From assembly GCA_902776645.1 (NCBI GenBank), contig CACYQT010000001.1, positions 124,001 to 188,000 on the forward strand: a stretch of 64,000 bases of DNA, read 5' to 3'. The stretch comes from an uncultured bacterium. Its GTDB lineage: Bacteria; Verrucomicrobiota; Lentisphaeria; Oligosphaerales; Oligosphaeraceae. The position numbers were made by a program, and so were the translations under genes. The notes beneath the pieces are model-generated. The model had not been told where the DNA came from, searched no databases, and saw only the letters and a list, made by a program, of their open reading frames with translations. Shown here in pieces: positions 36,277 to 45,894 of this stretch (positions are counted from its first letter, which is position 1; the number at the start of each line of letters is the position of its first letter).

Positions 36277-39219
36277 ATGCTAGCTTGGATCACAAAAAAG
36301 ATTTTTGGCAGCCGCAATGCGCGAGTGCTGAAGAAAATTCAGCCGCTGGTCACGCGCATCAACCAGCTGTATGAAGAATACCATTCGCTGACGGATGAAC
36401 AGCTGCAGGCGAAGACGCCCGAGTTCAAGGAACGCCTGAAGAAAGGCGAGACGACGGACGACCTCCTCTGCGAGGCCTACGCCGTCGTGAAGGACGCCTG
36501 CCGCCGCCTGATGGGCACGCAGGTGGAGGTCACGGGCCATATCCTGACGTGGGACATGATTCCGTTCGACGTGCAGCTCATCGGCGCCATCGCGTTGCAC
36601 CAGAACAACATCGCCGAAATGGCGACCGGTGAAGGAAAGACGCTCGTCGCCGTCATGCCGCTGTATCTGAACGCCTTGACGGGCCGCAACGTCCAGCTCG
36701 TCACCGTCAACGACTATCTGGCGCGGCGCGACTCGGAATGGATGGGCCATGTGCTCAAATGGCTCGGCATCACGGTCGGCTGCATTCAGAACAGCATGAA
36801 TTCGGACCAGCGCCGCGAACAATACAACTGCGACGTAACCTACGGCACGAACAGCGAATTCGGTTTCGACTACCTGCGCGACATGGGCATGGCCACCCGC
36901 AAGGAGGAGCTTGTCCAGCGCGACTACTACTACGCCATCGTTGATGAAATCGACAGTATTTTGATCGACGAGGCCCGTACGCCGTTGATCATCGCGGGTC
37001 CCGCGAAGGAATCGACGCACATGTACGACAAGCTGAAGCCGTCCGTCGCGGAACTGTACCGCCGCCAGATGAAGCTCATGAGTGACTGGGTCCAGCAGGC
37101 GAAGAACATTCTGGACAAGCCGGACCATACGGAAGAGGAGGCCGACGAGGCCTACACGTTGCTGGCGAAAGTCCAGCTGGGCATGCCGAAGCACAAGCAG
37201 CTGATGCGCCTCATGGAAGACGCCTCCATCCGCAAGGCGTTGGACAAAAAGGATTTGGAATTCCACAGCGACAACAATCGCGGCCTCCTCCAGAAGGTGA
37301 AGGACACCATGTATTTCGCCATTGACGAGAAGAGCCACGAGGCCGACCTCTCCGCCATGGGCCGTGAATTTCTCCGTCCGGGCGAAAAGGACGCCTTCGT
37401 CATTCCGGACCTCCCCGCGATTTTCTCCGAAATCGACGCGGACGACACGCTGGACGACAACGAGAAGATCGAAAAACGCCGCAAGGCGCAGGACGATTTC
37501 GACGAGAAGTCGGAGATCATCCAGAACATCTCGCAGCTGCTGCGCGCCTACTGTCTGTTCGAAATCGACGTCCACTACGTCGTGCAGGACAACAAGGTCA
37601 TCATCGTCGATGAATTCACGGGCCGTCCGCAGCCGGGCCGCCGTTTCTCCGAAGGTCTGCATCAAGCTCTTGAAGCCAAGGAAGATGTGCAGATCGAACG
37701 CGAAACGCAGACGCTGGCGTCCATCACGATCCAGAACTACTTCCGCATGTATGAGAAACTGGCCGGCATGACGGGCACGGCCGAAACGGAGGCGAACGAA
37801 TTCAAGAGCATCTACAATCTTGACGTCGTCGTCGTCCCGACGAACCGTCCATGCCTGCGCAAGGATTTCAACGACCGCGTCTACAAGACGCAGCGCGAGA
37901 AATACAAGGCGATCGTGGAGGAGATCACGGAATGCAACCAGAAGGGGCAGCCCGTGCTGGTCGGCACGATTTCCGTCGAAGTGTCCGAACTCTTGAGCCG
38001 CATGCTTCAGCGGCAGCGGATCGTCCACAACGTCTTGAACGCGAAGCATCATGAAAGCGAAGCCGAAATCGTGGCGCGGGCGGGCCAGCTGGGCGCCGTG
38101 ACGATCGCCACGAACATGGCCGGCCGTGGTACGGACATCAAGCTCGGGCCCGGCGTGAAGGAGGTCGGCGGCCTGCATGTCATCGGTTCGGAACGCCATG
38201 ACTCGCGGCGAATCGACCGCCAGTTGCGCGGCCGTTGCGCACGTCAGGGCGACCCGGGCTCGTCCCGTTTCTACATCTCGTTGGAAGACAATCTGATGCG
38301 TCTGTTCGGTTCGGATCGCATCTCCGGCATCATGGAGAAGCTCGGCCTGCAGGAAGGCGAAGAACTGGAGCATCCGCTGCTGAACAGGACGATTGAAAAC
38401 GCGCAGCGCCGCGTCGAGCAGCAGCATTTCGCCATCCGTAAACGCACGCTGGAATACGACGACGTCGTCAACAAGCAGCGCGCGACGATCTACGAACTGC
38501 GCAAGCAGATCCTGACGACGGACAATCCGAAGGATCTCGTTCTGGACTACGTCTTTACGGCGATCTGCGACCATGTGGAGGCCGCCTATGCGTCCCGCAT
38601 CAAACGCGAGCCCGTCGATTTCACGGATGTGAAGGCGTGGCTCATCCGGACGTTCCCGATCGGCTTCCCGCCGGATCTCTTCACGACGCAGTACGCGAAC
38701 GCGGAGGAATGCTCGAAGGCCATCATGTCCCGCATCGAGACCGCCTTCGCCCAGAAGGAGGCGCAGGAAGGGCCGGAGGCCATCGCCTTCGTGGAACGCT
38801 ACATCATGCTGACCGCCATCGACGACCTCTATCAGGACCACCTCTACACGATCGACTCCCTGCGGCAGAGCGTGTCGCTGCGCTCCTACGGGCAGCGCGA
38901 CCCGCTGGTCGAATTCAAGGCGGAGGCCTACAAGGTGTTCGACGGCCTGATGGAGCAGATCAAGAGCAAGATCTGCCAGGATGTCTTCCGCTTCACGCTG
39001 CAGACGCAGATCGAGCAGCAGGAGACGCCGCGCAGGACGGAGAACACGCAGGAGGTCCATCAGAGCCTCGACCAGTTCGGCGGCACCGGCGATTCCGAAA
39101 TCTCGACGGCGCCCGCGCAGGCGAGCATCACCGTCCGCCGCCAGACGCCGAAGGTCGGCCGCAACGATCCCTGCCCGTGTGGCAGCGGCAAGAAGTACAA
39201 GCAGTGCTGCGGGAGATAA
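36277..39219 (+). CDS. secA: Protein translocase ATPase SecA
   Basis: The 980-residue product has Walker A MATGEGKT (115-122), the DEAD-type [17 protein letters not shown] (222-238) and a helicase C-domain ([30 protein letters not shown]). It ends in the zinc-binding SEC-C motif ([16 protein letters not shown]), which binds SecB or ribosomes. It powers Sec-dependent export, matching the many signal peptides here. Compared with E. coli SecA it has an insertion of about 90 residues after [11 protein letters not shown] (about residues 255-400), as in other PVC/Bacteroidota SecAs. The start is the ATG at 36277; AAGGAA lies farther upstream than usual. Confidence 0.96.
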   Translation: MLAWITKKIFGSRNARVLKKIQPLVTRINQLYEEYHSLTDEQLQAKTPEFKERLKKGETTDDLLCEAYAVVKDACRRLMGTQVEVTGHILTWDMIPFDVQLIGAIALHQNNIAEMATGEGKTLVAVMPLYLNALTGRNVQLVTVNDYLARRDSEWMGHVLKWLGITVGCIQNSMNSDQRREQYNCDVTYGTNSEFGFDYLRDMGMATRKEELVQRDYYYAIVDEIDSILIDEARTPLIIAGPAKESTHMYDKLKPSVAELYRRQMKLMSDWVQQAKNILDKPDHTEEEADEAYTLLAKVQLGMPKHKQLMRLMEDASIRKALDKKDLEFHSDNNRGLLQKVKDTMYFAIDEKSHEADLSAMGREFLRPGEKDAFVIPDLPAIFSEIDADDTLDDNEKIEKRRKAQDDFDEKSEIIQNISQLLRAYCLFEIDVHYVVQDNKVIIVDEFTGRPQPGRRFSEGLHQALEAKEDVQIERETQTLASITIQNYFRMYEKLAGMTGTAETEANEFKSIYNLDVVVVPTNRPCLRKDFNDRVYKTQREKYKAIVEEITECNQKGQPVLVGTISVEVSELLSRMLQRQRIVHNVLNAKHHESEAEIVARAGQLGAVTIATNMAGRGTDIKLGPGVKEVGGLHVIGSERHDSRRIDRQLRGRCARQGDPGSSRFYISLEDNLMRLFGSDRISGIMEKLGLQEGEELEHPLLNRTIENAQRRVEQQHFAIRKRTLEYDDVVNKQRATIYELRKQILTTDNPKDLVLDYVFTAICDHVEAAYASRIKREPVDFTDVKAWLIRTFPIGFPPDLFTTQYANAEECSKAIMSRIETAFAQKEAQEGPEAIAFVERYIMLTAIDDLYQDHLYTIDSLRQSVSLRSYGQRDPLVEFKAEAYKVFDGLMEQIKSKICQDVFRFTLQTQIEQQETPRRTENTQEVHQSLDQFGGTGDSEISTAPAQASITVRRQTPKVGRNDPCPCGSGKKYKQCCGR

Positions 39220-39227
39220 CCGCTTCG

Positions 39228-39355
39228 TGTGTAGCGACGGCGTCCGCGCCGTCGGCGTTTGTGTAGCGAAAGCGTCCGCGCCGTCGGCGTTTGCGTAACG
39301 ACGGCGTCCGCGCCGTCGGCGTTTGTGTAACGAAAGCGTCCGCGCCGTCGGCGTT
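39228..39355. repeat. Four-unit 32-base tandem palindromic array behind secA
   Basis: Four consecutive 32-base units begin TGTGTAGCGA or TGCGTAACGA and share GCGTCCGCGCCGTCGGCGTT. Units alternate CGACGGCG / CGAAAGCG / CGACGGCG / CGAAAGCG, suggesting duplication of a 64-base pair of units. Units 1 and 3 form CGACGGCG...CGCCGTCG hairpins. It starts 9 bases after the secA stop. Confidence 0.95.
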
Positions 39356-39383
39356 TATAGGTAAAATCTAAGGAGCGTGTCGC

Positions 39384-40457
39384 ATGAACGGCATTGAACG
39401 AATGACCAGGCAGCTGAACCACCAGAGCGTGGATCGCATCGCCGTCTCGGAGGAGTTCTGGGGGCTGACCGTGCCCCATTGGGTCGCCGAAGGGAAGATG
39501 AAGCAGGGCGAATCCGTCATCGACCATTTCAACATGGACATGGACACCCTGTGGACGTTCGACTACACGCTCCATCCGGATGAAAAGGACATCGTGTTGG
39601 AAGAGGACGAAGACACGCGTCTCGTCCTCAACCGCAACCACGCGAAACTGCGCACGCACAAGAAGCACGCCAGCACGCCGGAGCATCTCGGCTACGAAAT
39701 CAGCGACAAGGCGGATTGGGAACGTCTTGGAAAGCCGTTCCTTACGCCGGACCGCCGCCGTATCAACTTCAACGGCTACCGCCAGCGGAAGGCCCACTGC
39801 AAGGAGAAAGGCCGCTTCTTCTGCTGGTCCGGCGTGCCGACGTTCGAGAACATGCATCCCATCGCGGGCCATGAGAACATGCTCATCGGCATGGCCATGG
39901 AACCGGAATGGATCATCGACATGTCGAACACCTACGCGGATCTGAACATCAATCTGATGGAGATCCTCTTCGCGGAGGAGGGCAAGCCGGACGGCATCTG
40001 GCTGTACGAAGACATGGGCTTCCGCCAACATCCGTTCATGAGCCCCCAAATGTACCGCGAACTCCTCCTGCCCGGCCATAAGAAGATCATCGACTACTGC
40101 CATGGCCTCGGCCTGAAGGTCATCATGCACTCCTGCGGCTTCATCGAACCGCTGCTGCCGGGCATGGTCGAAGCGGGCATCGACTGCCTAGAGGCCATGG
40201 AGGTGAAGGCCGGCATGGATCTGCTCCGTATATATAAGGAATATGGAGAGAAGATCGCCCTCATGGGCGGACTGGACGTCCGCCCCGTCGCCAGCAACGA
40301 CATCGACGGCATCCGCCGCGAGCTCGACTCGAAGATCCCCTTCGTGAAGCAGAACTACGGCTTCATCCTCCATACGGACCATTCCGTTCCGGAATCCACG
40401 AACTACGATTCCTACCGCTTCTTTGTGGATTACGGCCTCAAACTAGGCACGTATTAG
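39384..40457 (+). CDS. Uroporphyrinogen decarboxylase (UroD)-family protein
   Basis: The 357-residue product has the UroD/MtaA TIM-barrel fold with MHSCGFIEPLLP (about residues 252-263), DGIWLYEDMGF and IALMGGLDVR near the C-terminus. In this branch the HSCG motif is like the zinc- or cobamide-dependent methyltransferases (MtaA/CmuA type) rather than heme UroD, and the N-terminus lacks the HemE-type RPPVWxMRQAG. It probably transfers a methyl group or acts on an unknown corrinoid-linked substrate; common in Lentisphaerota and Planctomycetes. It sits behind the repeat array and has GGAG 10 bases before the ATG. Confidence 0.8.
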   Translation: MNGIERMTRQLNHQSVDRIAVSEEFWGLTVPHWVAEGKMKQGESVIDHFNMDMDTLWTFDYTLHPDEKDIVLEEDEDTRLVLNRNHAKLRTHKKHASTPEHLGYEISDKADWERLGKPFLTPDRRRINFNGYRQRKAHCKEKGRFFCWSGVPTFENMHPIAGHENMLIGMAMEPEWIIDMSNTYADLNINLMEILFAEEGKPDGIWLYEDMGFRQHPFMSPQMYRELLLPGHKKIIDYCHGLGLKVIMHSCGFIEPLLPGMVEAGIDCLEAMEVKAGMDLLRIYKEYGEKIALMGGLDVRPVASNDIDGIRRELDSKIPFVKQNYGFILHTDHSVPESTNYDSYRFFVDYGLKLGTY

Positions 40458-40585
40458 AGCTAAAAGCTTAAAGCTGAAAGCTTAAAGCGAAAGACAAAAG
40501 GCAAGCTTAAAGCCATTTGTTTGTATCGCTAAGATCGCTTGAATCCCTTCATTCTCCTTTCGCTAAGATCGCTTGAATCCCTTCA
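40457..40585. repeat. AGCTAAAAGCTTAAAGC block and 26-base direct repeats
   Basis: GAGCTAAAAGCTTAAAGC and further AAAGC words begin at the UroD stop codon (40457-40515). TCGCTAAGATCGCTTGAATC plus CCTTCA then occurs at 40526-40551 and 40560-40585. The 350 bases to the pilin gene hold these, a terminator and a promoter. Confidence 0.8.
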
Positions 40586-40613
40586 CTTGTCCATGAAGCG
40601 GCTGGCAAAAAAC

Positions 40614-40642
40614 AGGACGGCATGCAATATCCATGCCGTCCT
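40614..40642 (+). terminator. Terminator before the pilin-like gene
   Basis: AGGACGGCATG pairs with CATGCCGTCCT (11 bp, 7-base loop), followed by GCCGTTTATT. The T tract is moderate. Confidence 0.7.
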
Positions 40643-40724
40643 GCCGTTTATTAGGGCAAAAGACCGCCATGTCCGTCCCGCCTCCGAAAAAAACATTTTT
40701 CCATGTTTTTTCCATAAATTTTAT

Positions 40725-40750
40725 TTGACTTTTTCAGTCGCCTATATAAT
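40725..40750 (+). promoter_or_regulatory. Candidate sigma-70-like promoter of the pilin-like gene
   Basis: TTGACT at 40725-40730 and TATAAT at 40745-40750 lie in a T-rich leader 58 bases before the ATG. The 14-base spacer is shorter than the usual 17, so the -35 assignment is uncertain. Confidence 0.5.
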
Positions 40751-40807
40751 TTAACATTAAATTAACTTTTTTAACCCAATAAATCACAAAAAAGGAGAAA
40801 AACAAAC

Positions 40808-41479
<672 letters not shown>

Positions 41480-41500
41480 TTTTATTGGTGATAAATTGAC

Positions 41501-41538
41501 AAACGCCTCGGCGACAACATCGCCGAGGCGTTTTTTTT
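41501..41538 (+). terminator. Strong intrinsic terminator
   Basis: AAACGCCTCGGCGA pairs with TCGCCGAGGCGTTT around a five-base loop, followed by eight T in total, 20 bases after the pilin stop. A 9-base GGATATCTG triplet repeat follows at 41552-41578. Confidence 0.93.
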
Positions 41539-41585
41539 GGCTAATGGACTAGGATATCTGGGATATCTGGGATATCTGTATTTTT

Positions 41586-43091
41586 TTATTTAAACAGATT
41601 CTTCGTGGCTTTTACGGGATCGTAGGTGTAGTTGATGCCGAGGCGGCGGAGGCCGTCTTCATCGCCCGAACTGGGGATGTGGGACAGGTGCATGTCGCAC
41701 TGATGGAACTGTGACATGCAATCAATGGCGGCCTGTGCGCATTTGTCACGGTTGCTGGAGGCGACGAGCGTGATCAGCGTTTCGGACAAATTGAGACTGG
41801 ATTGACGGAGCGAGCCCAGGCCGGCCTTGAAATTGGCAACGGCTTCAAGTATTTCCGGCAGAAGAAGATGCTGGCTGTCTATGATACCCGCCAGATGCTT
41901 GGCGGCGTTGAGGAACATGGCGGCGGCGGCATGCATGAGCGGCGAATTCTTGCCGGTGACGATGGTGCCGTCCGGCAGCTTGATGGCGGCGCCGCAGTGG
42001 ATGCCGCGTTCATCCTTGTCCCGTTCGGCGGCCAGTTTGGCGGCCTCGCGGGCGGCGACGACGACATCCCGCTGCTCGGGATCGACCTTCGATTTGCCGA
42101 TGATTTCGACGATGCGGTTGAACGTGTTCTCCTCTCCGCGGCCGAGCATGTAGTCGGCCTTGATGCGGAAATAGCGGCGTTCGATTTCCAGCTTGGCGGC
42201 TTCGCTGACGGCCGTGTCATCGACGATGCCGGCCGCGATGCAGTTGACGCCCATGTCCGTCGGCGACTGGTAGGGGCATTCCTTGCCGGTGATGCGTGAC
42301 AACAGCGATTTGAGGAGCGGGAAGGCCTGCAGGTCGCGGTTGTAGTTGACGGCGACGATGCCATGCGCGTCGTAATGGAAATGGTCCAACGCATTGGCGT
42401 CCTGCAGATCCGCCGTGGCGGCTTCGTAGGCGATGTTGACGGGATGGTTCAGCGAAAGATTCCACACGGGGAACGTCTCGAATTTCGCGTAGTGGGCCTG
42501 GTTGCCGAGGCGGTATTCATGATAGATCTGCGACAGGCAGGTGCCCATCTTTCCGCTGTTCGGGCCAGGGCCGGTGACGACCACAAGCGGTTGCTTCACA
42601 GGAATATAGGGGTTGCTTCCAAAGCCGTTTTCACTGGCGATGAAGTCGAAGTTCTCCGGATAGCCGGCGATTTCGCGGTGGAGGAAGACGCCGATGCCGT
42701 ATTTTTCAAGACGCTTTTTGAATTCCATGGCGGACGGCTGGTTGTTGAAGCGGGTGATGACGACGCCCGCGATGTTGACGTTGCGGTTGCGGAGGTCGTC
42801 GATGAGCCGCAGCGCGTCGTTGTCGTAGGTGATGCCGAGATCCGCGCGGATTTTCTTGCGTTCGATGTCGCCCGCATGGATGCAGATGATGATGTCCGCT
42901 TTGGCGGAAAGGTTCTGCAGAAGCTGCATTTTGACGTTCGGATCGAAGCCGGGCAGGACGCGCGCCGCATGGAAGTCGCCGATGAGCTTGCCGCCGAACT
43001 CCAGATAGAGCCGCTGGCCGGAATCGCCGACGCGCTCCATGATGTGCTTGGTCTGTTCTTGAAGATATAGGTCGTTGTTGAACGGATGCAT
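41586..43091 (-). CDS. DUF1846-family protein
   Basis: The 501-residue product matches the DUF1846 family along its length: ADIIICIHAGDIERKKIR, NAGVVITRFNNQPSA-like (AGVVITRFN), VVVTGPGPNSGKMGTCLSQ, HFHYDAHG and SPTDMGVN. GPGPNSGK resembles but does not match a P-loop. The family has known structures but no proven function; it is cytosolic and homo-oligomeric. The length is normal. It is convergent with the pilin gene and divergent from the HAD gene. Confidence 0.85.
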   Translation of the reverse strand: MHPFNNDLYLQEQTKHIMERVGDSGQRLYLEFGGKLIGDFHAARVLPGFDPNVKMQLLQNLSAKADIIICIHAGDIERKKIRADLGITYDNDALRLIDDLRNRNVNIAGVVITRFNNQPSAMEFKKRLEKYGIGVFLHREIAGYPENFDFIASENGFGSNPYIPVKQPLVVVTGPGPNSGKMGTCLSQIYHEYRLGNQAHYAKFETFPVWNLSLNHPVNIAYEAATADLQDANALDHFHYDAHGIVAVNYNRDLQAFPLLKSLLSRITGKECPYQSPTDMGVNCIAAGIVDDTAVSEAAKLEIERRYFRIKADYMLGRGEENTFNRIVEIIGKSKVDPEQRDVVVAAREAAKLAAERDKDERGIHCGAAIKLPDGTIVTGKNSPLMHAAAAMFLNAAKHLAGIIDSQHLLLPEILEAVANFKAGLGSLRQSSLNLSETLITLVASSNRDKCAQAAIDCMSQFHQCDMHLSHIPSSGDEDGLRRLGINYTYDPVKATKNLFK

Positions 43092-43190
43092 CGGCGGAGG
43101 TCCTTTTTTCTCTGTCTGACTGGCTAAAAACGCAAAACTATTTAAAGTAAATGGGAAAATGGATTCATCAACTTGTCAGGACGGTTTTTT

Positions 43191-43844
43191 ATGATGCGTC
43201 AGCTGGATTTATCACGATACAAGGCTTTTTTGTTCGACTTCGACAACACGCTGGTGGCGACGGAGCAGTTCCATGTCCGCGCGTTCGCCCGCGCCATCCA
43301 TGACATGCTCGACTACGACATGCTGGAGGAGGATTATCTCGATTTCGTGGGAAACACCAGCATGTGGCTGGCGGAGAAGATTTTGAAGCGACTCGGCCGC
43401 ACGGATGTGACGCCGTGGGACGTGACGCTTCTGAAACGCCGCTACACGGAGGAGGATTTCCGCGCCATCGTCTATCCGGGCGTGCCGGAATTCCTGCATA
43501 AGTACAAGGGAAAGAAGATCTTGTCCCTTGCGACGAATTCGCCGCACGTCTTCATCGACATGGCGTTGGAACGCGCGAATCTGACGGGCGTCATGGATTA
43601 TGTCGTGACCGGCGACGACGCGAAGCAGTACAAGCCGAAGCCGGACATCTTCCTGCTGGCGGCGCAAATGGTCGGCCTGCCCGTGGAGGAATGCCTCGCG
43701 TTTGAAGATTCGGAGACAGGCCTCCAGGCGGCGAAAGCCGCCGGAATGGACACGGTGATGGTCGCCAATCCGGGCAACACGATACCGAACGTCATTCCGA
43801 ATGACGTGTGGATTCACACATGGCTGCAATTGCTTGAAGAATAA
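43191..43844 (+). CDS. HAD-superfamily hydrolase (phosphoglucomutase/phosphatase-like)
   Basis: The ATG at 43191, with AGGA 9 bases upstream, is preferred over a TTG at 43173. The 217-residue product has the HAD motif I FDFDNT (Asp16, Asp18), a helical cap (about 25-90), motif II LATNS, motif III Lys in QYKPKPD and motif IV FEDSETG. It belongs with beta-phosphoglucomutase-like small phosphatases (DhaC/Gph type); the substrate is unknown. It is alone on the plus strand between two minus-strand genes. Confidence 0.85.
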   Translation: MMRQLDLSRYKAFLFDFDNTLVATEQFHVRAFARAIHDMLDYDMLEEDYLDFVGNTSMWLAEKILKRLGRTDVTPWDVTLLKRRYTEEDFRAIVYPGVPEFLHKYKGKKILSLATNSPHVFIDMALERANLTGVMDYVVTGDDAKQYKPKPDIFLLAAQMVGLPVEECLAFEDSETGLQAAKAAGMDTVMVANPGNTIPNVIPNDVWIHTWLQLLEE

Positions 43845-43882
43845 GATACTGGAATTCTAGAAACCTAGAAGGCTAGTATTTT

Positions 43883-43952
43883 AGCTTTTAGCTCCGCGAA
43901 GCGGTTGTATTTGCTTTAAGCTTTAGGCTTTAAGCTTTTAGCTCCGCGAAGC
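43883..43952. repeat. Two copies of AGCTTTTAGCTCCGCGAAGC
   Basis: The 20-base word occurs at 43883-43902 and 43933-43952 with CTTTAAGCTTTAGGCTTTAA between. The second copy contains the stop codon (TAA on minus) and last five codons of the DUF5696-like gene. Confidence 0.85.
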
Positions 43953-45890
43953 TGCAATATTCCATGTTCCGTCGCGGTGGTTGACGCGGACGGTTGTGCC
44001 GTCGGCGAAAGTTGTCTCCTCCTCCAGACGGTCGTCGCTGAGGAAGCGATGGTTCGTCATCTCCAGCAAGGCGACGCGTTTGTTGAGGTCACGCCATGGT
44101 TGAAGATCCGCAACTTCCTCCGCCGTAGCGTCTAGCGAGACATACGGGATGCCCGCGTTGAGGAGGCCGCACAGGTAGGGGATGCGGTTCTTCGGAATCC
44201 AGCTGCCGGGGCTGGGCTGATGTGACGACGCCCATGGCGTGATCAATGCGTCATGATAGACGAGATTGAACAGCGGCACGGGAACGCCTTGGCAGTCGCC
44301 GCTGCCGTCGATTGCGAAGCTGAACGGCAGATGATGGACGAGATCGATGTACGGAATTGTCCAATCCTGTCCTTCTTCGGAACTGACGACGCCCCATGCG
44401 TGGCGGATGTAGCCGAAGCATTCCGCGCGGTAGGCCTTCGCCTCCGTTCGTGTGACAAGATGCTCCGGATGGTTGCATTCGTCCGGCTGGACGACGGAGA
44501 AGACATCCAGATAGGTGCCGTCCAATTTCAGCCCCGCCGCCGCGAAATAGCGGTTGTTGCGACGGACGAACTCCGGCGAGAAACGATTGCAAATGAAGCC
44601 GTTGTAACCGCCGCACCAGTAGTTTCCAAGCCAACGGGAACCGTCGAAATGGCGGACATGGTGGTCGCTGTTGTAGCCTGCGGCGCGTTCGTAGTAGTCG
44701 CGGTACTGCTGATGGAGGGCGAACAGATAGCCCTGCTCATGGCATTTTTCATTGATGGCTTTTACGCCTTCCGCCCCGCCTGCGGCTTCGCCGATGGGAA
44801 TGGAATCGGGCTCGAGGGAATCATAGCCCCAGAAGCCCCATCCGTCCAGATGCATGTATGCGTCTCGCAGGCCGTTGTCGTACAGCTTGCCGAGCTTCGC
44901 GACGATGTCTTTCGGCGGCAGATACTGGTAGTTGTTTTCAGGCTTGTCCTTTTTATATGAGCGTGTGTCCGGCTGATACCAATACAGGATGCCTGCATGG
45001 ATGACCGCGCTGCCGATCATTTTCGCGACTTTCGGCGACCGCGCGATTTTCTCCCGCAACGACATGAAATGGCCCGTCATCTGCGCATGTTCGCGATAGG
45101 CCTTCGCCATTGTCACGTAGTTTCCTTCCGCGAACGCCTTGATACGGATGCGCCGCGAATAGCGGAATTCCCCAAGTTGCGGAATGAAACGTGTTTCCAG
45201 ATGCGTCGGGCCGCCTGCCGGATGATGGAACACGACGCCGAAATCGTCATGCGTCTCAATGATCATCATGGCGGCGCTACCATGGTTTTCGACGCCCCAC
45301 CACGGCATCGTCAAGATGCGTGTATCGGCCAAAAAGATGTTGGATTCCGGATCGAGCGTGTCCGGATAACCGACGATTTCACGCGGCCAGTCTTTCGGAA
45401 TCAGCATCCCCTGCATGAACGGCAGGACAGTCGTCTCGACGCGGTCGTTTGAAAAACCGCCGGGCCAGCGGCATTCCTTCACACGCTCCTCCTGATTTTC
45501 CAAAGCACGGAATTCCAATAGGATATCGCTTGTCTGCCAGTCGAGGCCGATGAACAGGACGACGCCGAGCTTCAGTTCCACACCGTCTTTCGCGAAACCG
45601 TCCAGGCAGATCCGCCAGCCGCCGACTGCCCCGAATTCCTCCCATGTGGCGCGGCGGTTTTTCGCATCGGAAAACATCACGTCGATTTTTTGTCCATCCT
45701 TCGCGACGAGCATGGACGACGCGGCGGACGACAGCTCCCAGTTTGTCTTCCGTGAAAACTGAACAGTCCGCAAGTCATTGGGAATCAAGACAGAAACGTC
45801 ATTGACCCGTAGCCGCCAGCCATCCGACGCCTCTTCATGCGCTACTCTGTTGACTGCCAGAAAATCCTTTGGGGACGTGAAATTTTGCAT
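43938..45890 (-). CDS. Putative glycoside hydrolase-like TIM-barrel protein (DUF5696-like)
   Basis: The 650-residue product has an N-terminal beta-sandwich (about 1-270) and a TIM-barrel-like domain (about 290-600) with KLDGTYLDVFSVVQPDE and SSEEGQDWTIPYID, carrying the likely acidic active-site residues. This resembles the DUF5696/GH101-like families acting on alpha-linked glycans; assignment is tentative. No signal peptide is seen, so it may be cytosolic. It starts 4 bases after the GH110-like gene's stop and is surely in its operon. Its last codons lie in a repeat, so its natural end may have been changed. Confidence 0.65.
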   Translation of the reverse strand: MQNFTSPKDFLAVNRVAHEEASDGWRLRVNDVSVLIPNDLRTVQFSRKTNWELSSAASSMLVAKDGQKIDVMFSDAKNRRATWEEFGAVGGWRICLDGFAKDGVELKLGVVLFIGLDWQTSDILLEFRALENQEERVKECRWPGGFSNDRVETTVLPFMQGMLIPKDWPREIVGYPDTLDPESNIFLADTRILTMPWWGVENHGSAAMMIIETHDDFGVVFHHPAGGPTHLETRFIPQLGEFRYSRRIRIKAFAEGNYVTMAKAYREHAQMTGHFMSLREKIARSPKVAKMIGSAVIHAGILYWYQPDTRSYKKDKPENNYQYLPPKDIVAKLGKLYDNGLRDAYMHLDGWGFWGYDSLEPDSIPIGEAAGGAEGVKAINEKCHEQGYLFALHQQYRDYYERAAGYNSDHHVRHFDGSRWLGNYWCGGYNGFICNRFSPEFVRRNNRYFAAAGLKLDGTYLDVFSVVQPDECNHPEHLVTRTEAKAYRAECFGYIRHAWGVVSSEEGQDWTIPYIDLVHHLPFSFAIDGSGDCQGVPVPLFNLVYHDALITPWASSHQPSPGSWIPKNRIPYLCGLLNAGIPYVSLDATAEEVADLQPWRDLNKRVALLEMTNHRFLSDDRLEEETTFADGTTVRVNHRDGTWNIAASRS

Positions 45891-45894
45891 GGAT

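Noticed and set aside
36280-39060. Minus-strand open frame of 926 codons opposite secA
   Set aside because: It is a shadow of the GC-rich secA gene; its product is Arg/Leu/Val-rich with no recognisable domain, and secA is certain.
39228-39355. Array behind secA as a CRISPR
   Set aside because: Units are contiguous without spacers, only four copies, and no cas gene is near.
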